Source: Zea mays (taxonomy: Eukaryota > Streptophyta > Magnoliopsida > Poales > Poaceae). From it: a stretch of DNA of 64,000 bases. The stretch is taken from the NCBI RefSeq assembly GCF_902167145.1, contig NC_050104.1, forward strand, positions 99,397,849 to 99,461,848, written 5' to 3'. Below, in pieces: positions 57,601 to 64,000 of this stretch. A program made the translations under genes and the position numbers. The notes under the pieces are model-generated. The model did not search any database, was not told the DNA's origin, and saw only the letters and a program-made list of their open reading frames with translations. How positions within the stretch are numbered: the stretch's first letter is position 1; each line of letters opens with the position of its first letter.

Positions 57601-57799
57601 TTTTTTATTTCAAACTTTGTTCGCGGTTTGTAATAGTAATATAGCCGTATCTTCTCCTCCCTCAGAACCTGCTGAGGCATCTCCGGGCCCCCACCCGAAG
57701 GGGGACGATGAAATTAGAAAGATGGCCGAAGCCATCATGGACAAAGTTGTCGATCAGCTACTGAACGAAGCTGCAGAAATAGTTCTTAGGGAAGATTAA
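54669..57799 (+). pseudogene. Antisense spliced gene of element K, three nonsense codons
   Basis: Exons 54669-56699, 56778-57570 and 57666-57799, introns 56700-56777 (GTATGA...TATAG) and 57571-57665 (GTATCA...CTCAG); the frame is kept at both. The N-terminal half matches the A gene (for example FRSFLKAGLRFP, IGTRDLVQEHIAF, KRLNRVFDAIGFVYPDY). In-frame stops are at 54945-54947, 57045-57047 and 57450-57452. Exon 3 encodes 43 residues ending EIVLRED, whereas A has only seven residues in its last exon, so the 3' ends have diverged. Start MSEDKKAIGD is the first Met in good context; an upstream Met at 54558 lies near the expected transcript start. Decayed but with intact splice sites. Confidence 0.8.
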
Positions 57800-58317
57800 A
57801 TGCTATTGTAAAAACATTTGGAATGTAACATGTGTAATACTTTGTAACTTTGAATGTAATGTATAATCTATTTATGGTTCAATTCTTTACGATGCATGAA
57901 ATTTTGCATACATACCGTTTTTTGAGCCTTCGGCGAAAAAACACCTTCCCTTCTTTTCATGCTTCGTGAAGAAAATCTTTTATATATCACAATAATTTCC
58001 ATACTTCTCTGATGAAGAATATCCAAGCTTCGTGAAAACGTTCTCCGAAGCTATTAAAAATTTTTATGTTGTCTCTCTGATGAAGCTACACTTCTTCTCA
58101 ATTTATCTTGTGGCTTAGCACGATTTTCTCTTTTTCAAAACATTCTCCGAAGATCAATACTATATCCCCTTCTTGTTCCACATGCAATATGATGTATGAT
58201 GCTTATGTTATGCAAAATGATGTGATGATGTTATGTTATGCAAAATGATATTTGTGCCGAAGGTACACACATCCCTGCAGTAGAGCACACAATCCTTTTA
58301 TATCAGCGCTGACTTTT
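57800..58317 (-). other. Spacer of element K
   Basis: A/T-rich, with several CTTCG words (for example GCCTTCGGCGAAAAAACACCTT near 57928) and ATGATGTTATGTTATGCAAAATGAT repeats near 58200-58250. No gene. Confidence 0.6.
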
Positions 58318-58560
58318 CGCTGTAAGCCTCCCTTAGGAGCTTCTTCGCCTTTTACTTCAGCGGAATCAACTTTTATTTTTCGCTGTAAGCCTCCCTTAGG
58401 AGCTTCTTCGCCTTTTACTTTCAGCGGAATCAGCGTTTATTTTTCGCTGCAAGCCTCCCTTAGGAGCTTCTTCGCCTTTTACTTTCAGCGGAATCAGCGC
58501 TTATTTTTCGCTGTAGGCTCAGAAAACTTACACTGCGCTCCCTTAGGAACGACTTTTTAC
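58318..58560 (-). repeat. 63/64-bp tandem repeat array in element K
   Basis: Units beginning CGCTGTAAGCCTCCCTTAGG start at 58318, 58381, 58445 and 58509 (the last partial). Reverse complements contain CCTAAGGGAG, the core also present in the 60-bp array of A (1891-2123), at the same position after the antisense gene. Confidence 0.9.
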
Positions 58561-58809
58561 TGCTTCGAATAAATTGCCCTGTGTTCCTTAGAACAAAATT
58601 TTGATAATTCAAAGGTCCTTCGTGCCACCATAAATTCTTATGCTTCGGCAACTCAAGCCTATGGAGAAGATATATTTTCATTATGGCAAAAGGCGAAACT
58701 GTTACAAGAAATTGAAAAACGATAAAAGACACTTAGACTTCCTATAATTGTTCCTTATTAACAAGAAAGTAATACTGAATGTGAAAATGCGAAAAAGACT
58801 GTTGTCGAG
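58561..58809 (-). other. Remaining K sequence up to the I insertion
   Basis: A/T-rich, no supported frame. The candidate target copy of I is TCGAG (58805-58809). Confidence 0.5.
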
Positions 58810-60173
58810 TGTAACACCCTGAATTTGGGGGTATAAAATTTCTTTGCTCATATTCACAAATTCAGGTGTTACTTCCCTTTTCTCATCCTTCCTCATTCTT
58901 TTCTTTCTCATTTCTATAGGAGAAAAGTGCTTACTTTATTTGTAATTATAGTTTATTATGTTAAACCCTAAGGGAGTATGAATTGTTGCATCATGATGAA
59001 CCCTAGATTTTACTTTTGCTTGGTGCATAATCCTTGGAAAGTTTGATTTGAATTTGTGGCTCATATGGATTTGAATCAAATAGAGAAAATAAAAAGAAAA
59101 AGAGAAAACAATTCCAGAATAAAAAGAAAAGGAAAGAAGCCCACTCCCCCGCCCCCCTCGGCCTTTCGGCCCAGCCGGCCCAATCTCGCGCGCGCTCCCC
59201 CCCCCCCCCGCTCTCTCTGCCCTGGCGGGCCCGCCCGTCAGCGCGGCCGCCTCTCGCGCGCCCGCCTCCGCTCTCCCCTCTCTCTCTGCTCGCGGGCCCG
59301 GCCTGTCAGCCCCGTCGTCCCCGCGTAACCGCCGCCGAGCTGCGCCCGCCTTCCCCGCGCCCACGTCGCGCGTGGAGCTCGCAACTGACCCGCCCCTGGC
59401 CACTTGAGCCTCGAGCCCCACTCGCCCTCGCCCCCTCCCCCATTTGCGCTCCAGTGGACCCTCTTTCCCCCTCGCTGCGCGCACGCAGAGCGCCGCCGCC
59501 ATAACCCCCGCCGTCCCGAGCTCGGTTCCCCGTCGCCGTTGGAGCTCCGCCGCGCCCTTTGCCCCGGTGAGCTCCGCCCCGACGTCCGCAACCCGGGACG
59601 CGCCCCAATTCCCTCTCCCCCTCCCTATTTCTCTCTGCCCGCGCTCACCCGCCGTTCCCCGTGCAGCCGCGGAGGTCCCCCACCGTCGCCTCGGACCACC
59701 GTCGCGCCATTGCCGCCGCCGAGGAGTCCCCGGAGCCCGTCTTGAGGTAAGGGACCTCTCCCGCCCCTATCGCCCTTTGTTTTGCTCTCTGCCGCGTGTA
59801 ATTCCTCGCCGGAGTAGAGTAATCCCGCCGCCGAGCCGCTCCGCCGTGAACCGCCCCCCTCCGGTGCCTCTGCCCCGACCCAGACCCCACCAGAGGACTC
59901 CCCATGCCCTCCCCAACCTTCCCGGCCACTCAGGTCGCCCCAGAGGCCCGCCAAACGCCCGCGCCCCTCGTCTCCGGCGAGCCCTCCGCCGCGGGGACGA
60001 GCGCCGCCGCCCCAGTTAGCCGTAGGAAAGACCCAGGCCGCCCACCCGATCCCCGCCGTTCATCCCAGATCGGGCGGCCCTGATTCAACTCGCCCGGACC
60101 TAATCCTGGCCGTCCGCCGGAGATCCAGCGGCCCAGGCCCACTTCCCCCTCACCCCGTCTCCCTGCCAGTTGG

Positions 60174-60361
60174 GCCCCGCCTGTCAGCCCGCCTGCGCGC
60201 TCGCCCTGCCCGCCGGCCCCGCCTGTCAGCCCGCCCGCGCGCTCGCCCTGCCCGCCGGCCCCGCCTGTCAGCCCGCCCGCGCGCTCGCCCTGCCCGCCGG
60301 CCCCGCCTGTCAGCCCGCCCGCGCGCGCTCTGCCCGCCCGGTCCCGCCTGTCAGTCGCCCA
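60174..60361 (+). repeat. 42-bp GC-rich minisatellite in LTR I
   Basis: Four full units starting GCCCCGCCTGTCAGCCCGCC at 60174, 60216, 60258 and 60300 and a partial one at 60341. The period is a multiple of three, so it creates repetitive ORFs on both strands that are not genes. Confidence 0.9.
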
Positions 60362-61048
60362 GGCCGCCGCGCGCTCGCGCGCCCGCCCGCAGGATCTAAT
60401 CCTGGCCGTTCGCTTGAGATCCGACGGCCGTAGGAGCCCGGTACCCCTTCGCCTGCGCATTTTCTTAAAGAGACCCCCGGTTTTCTGGAATTTGAACCCG
60501 CCGTCCCTGGTTTCTCGCGGTTAAGCCCCTGGCCCTTTTATTTAATTCAAAATAGGTATTTAGGGTATATTTTTAATCCCCAAACTTGTAAAATTCATAA
60601 CTTTGTCATATGAGCTCCAAATGAGGTGCTTCAAATTGCAAAATGCTCATTATGTTTTTGTCTATCCATTTAAACAATGTTTCCCTGCTGTTTCCATGTA
60701 CCAAATAATAGTTAATCACTAGGATAGGATTAAGACTATTGGAACCTTATTTGTGATAATTAGAAATTGGTAGACTTTAATAAAAGTTGGATTACTTAAG
60801 TTTATGGACTTAAACACCTAAGGTTAGGAACTTAAAACCAGGTAATGATTTAATCCCACCACTGACTTAAACTTGATTAGTGGATAATGAATCACTTTGT
60901 ATAGTCCTCTACTCCAGACCTAGGGAACACCAGAGTGCCCATCCCTTTTCAACTATGAACTTGTGATCTCTCTGCTGCATATGTTTGGAATGTTGCTTTT
61001 TGTTTGTTATCTTCCCAAGTGCATAGTGTGAATGATTACTTTACGTAG

Positions 61049-62169
61049 ACAACGAGCAGTCTGTGTTTCCCGAGGAAGTTGCAGAGGAAGTCCCTGATCA
61101 GCAGTTTGGTGAAGGCAAGTGTCCTCTGTCCCATTATGTCCTATTCATTTATAACTTACTACCCCGCACTACTTACTTGAAACCTAAGGATTGACTAGCT
61201 TTACATTTTACTTTATCCTTGATGACCTTATGGGCTATTATGGCTAGCACTTTGCTATTGCTTTAACATAATCAATGAACATGATGTGACTATTTATGAT
61301 ACTGTTATCCTGATGATGTTGATGATCTTGTGATACTCTAGGGGGCTCAGGCTGTTTCCTGAGTACCTCTCCGTAAGGACTGGTTCGTTGAGAGACCACC
61401 CGGTATAACAGTGCAACCATGAGGGTGAAATGGGATGCCCTTAGCCGATTAATTAGATGAACTAGAGGTGTAGCTGCTTAGCCGTCGTGCCGTCAATGGG
61501 GTCCAGGCACAGTGCTTGCTCTGCCGAGGCTGAGTGCCGAGGTTCTTTCGTTTTGCTCTTTGTTAGTCACTCTCCTGCGGGGAGGGGTACTGTGTTTATC
61601 AAACTGGAGAAACCTAACGGGCAGCTATGATCTCTAGGGAATCTTTGTAAAAGCTACGTAGTGATGCCCTGCCGGACCACCTAGGTAGTGGTCAATGGGG
61701 ATTAGCTCTCCCCGGGTAGAAAGGGAATCATGACTCATGGGTAAAGTGTGCAACCTCTGCAGAGGGTAGTGAAACTGGTATATCAGCCGTGCTCACGGTT
61801 AAGAGCAGCCTTGGGATCCTCTTTGATTAGAGATACAGATGGTTCGAGATACAAGGATTATGTTATGGTTTTGGTTCGACTATGATGATGATGTTCCTCG
61901 ATGAGGAAATGGTTTACGGGTTGGTTAATGCTAAAATCTGGCTTCTACTAATGATAAATACCTGACCAACTAAAAGCAACTGCTTGAGCCTAACCCCACA
62001 TAAAGCTAGTCCACTTCAGCCAAACGGGACATTTGCTGAGTACGTTGATGTGTACTCATCCTTGCTTTACCACAAAACACCAGGTTGTCCGCATTGTAAT
62101 CACTGCTCAGGAGAAGGCGAAGTCGTGGAAGGAGACTTCCAGGAGTTCCAAGACTACGACGAATTCTAG
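61049..62169 (+). other. Candidate spliced exon pair inside LTR I
   Basis: Acidic exon 61049-61114 (acceptor ACGTAG, ends GAAG before GCAAGT) and terminal exon 62084-62169 (acceptor CACCAG, stop TAG 62167-62169). Joined in phase 1 they read on through GCPHCNHCSGEGE and end in FQEFQDYDEF. In J the same terminal exon has the identical length, 86 bases. No AUG was identified upstream: the likely first exon ends with an in-frame TGA at its donor. Confidence 0.45.
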
Positions 62170-62430
62170 GTGTGGGTTGGCGGCAACCCCCAGTCAGCTG
62201 CCTGTGAAGGCCTTATCTTTACTGCGTTTCGCTAGTACTTTGATTTAACTGTTAAGACAATGACCATGTGGATGTCTATGACTCTATGATGTAATAAGTA
62301 CTCTTTTATGTTACTATTCGAGCACTGTGTGATGATGTTCATTTATGTAATCGCTGTGTACGTGAGTTCTGATCCTGGCACGTACATAGTTCGCATTCGG
62401 TTTGCCTTCCAAAACCGGGTGTGACATAAG

Positions 62431-62443
62431 TGGTATCAAAGCC
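62431..62443 (+). other. Primer binding site of element I
   Basis: TGGTATCAAAGCC four bases after the LTR; initiator-Met tRNA. Confidence 0.85.
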
Positions 62444-62680
62444 GTGCTGACTGTAGGACCGCTGACCTAGAGTAGCACTGGTCGTACTAAGGACTAATGA
62501 CCCTCCCCCTCACCTTGACATCTGATGTTACTTCAAAAAGTCGGTCACCTCGACCAACCCTATGTTTTACTATCTATCTATACTATACCTTGTTAAAATT
62601 TTTATCTTATTCTATCTTTGGTTTATTCACTTGTCATATTAGTTCTGCTCTTACTCTTGTGCTTACGGTGTCTTTTGTAG
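62444..62680 (+). other. Leader of element I
   Basis: 237 bases, pyrimidine-rich towards the end (TGTCTTTTGTAG directly before ATG 62681), consistent with a splice acceptor. No gene. Confidence 0.5.
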
Positions 62681-63700
62681 ATGGCTCGTCTTAGACACAC
62701 AGCACGTAAGTCGGTGATTCCTTTCCTGCCGTCTCGACTTGCGGAGCGTCCTCTGCACCGCACCGTGTCCGGTCAGTCGAGTCACCTGGAGAGACTGCAC
62801 CACCGCCTGCATGAGGAGCAGGAACGCCGGCGTCAGCACAGAGAGCAGCAGGGCTCTTCCTCCCCACCCCAGCGAGAGGTGGAGTCCGTGAGGCCCCGTT
62901 CCTCTGTTGCCCAGCTGGAGGCGCCCCCTGCACCACCGCGGGACGTCCCGGCTGTTGGAGGAGCTACTGGAGGAGATCCTGGAGGAGACCCCGACGACGA
63001 CGACTCAGACCACAGCACGGAGTCTTCTGAGCCGCAGGAGGCGGAAGGATGGGTCGCCCGACCCATCACCCGTGACGCCGCTCGCGGTTGTCACTTCCAC
63101 GACGCACTCGACACCTTGCTGCGTCAGGCTTTCGACCGGCACACCTGGTCGATCGAGTATCGTTGTGTAGTCTACCAGCACAGTCGCGGGAGGTACCCGG
63201 ACCGCTGGGAGGCTACCTGCCTAGTTCGCCGTCCGGAGGATGATCTCCGGGGTGCGGAGGCCGTTTCGGAGCACTATTCCATCTCCGAGAGGGACACTGC
63301 AGAGGCGGCTATGCAGGATGCAGCACGGCGTGCACTCTCCCAGTACTGTTCTTTGTTCGGTGGCGTGGCCGACGGTCTTAACCTTCGGTACTACCCCCGC
63401 CGCCCTACTGGCAGCACGGAGAGTGTGGTTGTCTCGCCTGTTGGCGAGGCTAATCCTAGGTTGAGCAGCACAGTCAACCTAGTCGCAGTGCTTAACATTG
63501 AGCTGGATCACTCTCTGGACGAGCTAAGCAGGGCTCGAACGGAGATTGCGGAGTTGCGTGCTGAGTTGGCAGAGCGCCATCACCAGGAGGGTGGTTCCCC
63601 CGCTCCTGTTGGGACTCAGCACCCATACCGCTCGCCGCCACGTGGTCACCACACTTATGGTTCCCCTGTCTGTAAGACCAGGATAGATCTGGATCCTTAG
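62681..63700 (+). CDS. Extra ORF before gag in element I, with histone-H3-like N-terminus
   Basis: 339 codons from ATG 62681 to TAG 63698-63700. The first residues MARLRHTARKS match the start of histone H3 at A1, R2, T6, A7, R8, K9 and S10, with Arg for Lys at position 4. An Arg/Gln-rich helix (residues 45-60), a Pro/Asp-rich acidic linker (75-118), and a globular part follow. The globular part reads helix (FHDALDTLLRQAF), strands (SIEYRCVVYQH; RWEATCLVRR; AEAVSEHYSIS), helix (ERDTAEAAMQDAARRAL), the order of a dsRNA-binding domain, near residues 132-228. A short coiled coil (SLDELSRARTEIAELRAELA) is near 282-305. The gene sits where H has its own extra ORF. Function unknown; heterochromatin contact and RNA binding are hypotheses. 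Confidence 0.75.
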   Translation: MARLRHTARKSVIPFLPSRLAERPLHRTVSGQSSHLERLHHRLHEEQERRRQHREQQGSSSPPQREVESVRPRSSVAQLEAPPAPPRDVPAVGGATGGDPGGDPDDDDSDHSTESSEPQEAEGWVARPITRDAARGCHFHDALDTLLRQAFDRHTWSIEYRCVVYQHSRGRYPDRWEATCLVRRPEDDLRGAEAVSEHYSISERDTAEAAMQDAARRALSQYCSLFGGVADGLNLRYYPRRPTGSTESVVVSPVGEANPRLSSTVNLVAVLNIELDHSLDELSRARTEIAELRAELAERHHQEGGSPAPVGTQHPYRSPPRGHHTYGSPVCKTRIDLDP

Positions 63701-64000
63701 ATCGTTAGCGTCGGAGTTTGTAATAATTCTTAAGTCAGATGTCTCAGTCTTAGGTAGTCAGTTTAGTTTGCTTATCAGTTGCTTCCATTTAGTTTAGTTT
63801 GCTTATCAGTTGCTTTCATGCTTGTTATGATGAACTTGTACTGGATTTGAATCTTTGTAATGACTGTTGCCAACATGTGGGTTTCCCCCTGCAGTTTGGC
63901 TTAGCTAGTAATGTTAATGAAGTCAGTTGTTTAGTTGGGAAACCATTTACTCTTACTTTCCTTTCTTATCTGAGAAGCTGGGTTGAATCATGAATGAGGA
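63701..64000 (+). other. Spacer after the extra ORF of element I
   Basis: T-rich, no supported gene. A 31-bp tandem duplication (GTTTAGTTTGCTTATCAGTT at 63761 and 63792) is present. Gag would be expected beyond the window. Confidence 0.55.

Larger units (their letters stand above)
53671..58809 (-). mobile_element. Element K: second Grande-like element, 3' part
   Basis: The LTR at the left end and the reversed polypurine tract (GTAGCCCCTCGC at 54362) show a minus-strand element. Its antisense gene therefore reads on the + strand. Layout equals element A: LTR, antisense gene, tandem repeats. Chromovirus I interrupts it at 58810; gag and pol would lie beyond. CTTCGG/CCGAAG words are scattered throughout, as in A. 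Confidence 0.85.
58810..62426 (+). repeat. 5' LTR of element I
   Basis: 3617 bases, TGTAACACCC...GGGTGTGACA. It begins with an inverted repeat (TAACACC(C)TGAATTTG with CAAATTCAGGTGTTA at 58857-58871). Then come a CpG-rich segment 59150-60480 with a splice-donor-like TTGAG|GTAAGG after 59746, an A/T-rich part, and two candidate exons (61049-61114, 62084-62169). Confidence 0.9.
58810..64000 (+). mobile_element. Element I: chromovirus (Tekay/Del type), 5' part
   Basis: 5' LTR 58810-62426, primer site, leader and an intact ORF before gag; gag and pol lie beyond the window. The chromovirus call is by likeness of LTR layout to H and J and the extra pre-gag ORF; no pol is visible. Confidence 0.75.

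Noticed and set aside
59056..60460. Overlapping ORFs in the GC-rich part of LTR I
   Set aside because: Same compositional cause, and the 42-bp minisatellite keeps frames open. No domain or conserved frame is visible.

Overview
The window looks like intergenic plant DNA, almost certainly maize or another Zea. It is close to 100 % LTR retrotransposon sequence, nested several layers deep, with no host gene. The organism call rests on Opie/Ji-type Sirevirus gag and pol reading frames, a Grande-like Ty3 element carrying an antisense spliced gene, chromodomain Ty3 elements with giant LTRs, and initiator-Met tRNA primer sites (TGGTATCRRAGC). Family names come from memory of these families and were not searched.

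Layout, left to right. 1-6535: 3' part of a Grande-like element (A, +), with gag, a remnant of integrase, an intact antisense spliced gene and the 3' LTR. 6536-8165: 3' end of a Sirevirus-like element (B, +). 8166-8461: reversed LTR fragment (C). 8462-8801 and 17740-19808: an old Sirevirus-like element (E, +), split by D. 8802-17739: complete Opie/Ji-like copy D (+), with TSD GTATT. 19809-21975 and 30967-34593: a decayed dual-RNase-H Ty3 element (F, +), split by G. 21976-30966: complete, nearly unmutated Opie/Ji-like copy G (-), with TSD CATGG. A hAT MITE sits in the F LTR (33558-33982). 34701-49666: 15-kb chromovirus H (-) with 4.35-kb LTRs and TSD CTCCC. 49792-53074: solo LTR J, with TSD CCTTC. 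53377-53670: LTR fragment L. 53671-58809: second Grande-like element K (-), with a decayed antisense gene. 58810-64000: 5' part of chromovirus I (+), with a 3.6-kb LTR and an extra ORF before gag.

The nesting fixes the relative order of insertion. F precedes E and G. E precedes C and D. C precedes B, and B precedes A. The short unassigned DNA precedes H, J and L. L precedes K, and K precedes I. LTR pairs compared by eye show about 2 substitutions for G, about 28 in 1.24 kb for D and about 35 in 4.35 kb for H, so G is by far the youngest complete copy.

The most interesting material is in the non-canonical parts of these elements. (1) A pair of small exons inside the giant LTRs of H, I and J shares acceptor, phase, a GC-type donor and a terminal acidic exon across three diverged LTR families. 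(2) The pre-gag ORF of I begins with a histone-H3-tail-like sequence, MARLRHTARKS. (3) The antisense gene of A is intact, has two introns and has its own TATA box. (4) Palindromic arrays recur in the LTRs. The open reading frames on GC-rich LTR stretches are judged to be compositional artefacts.
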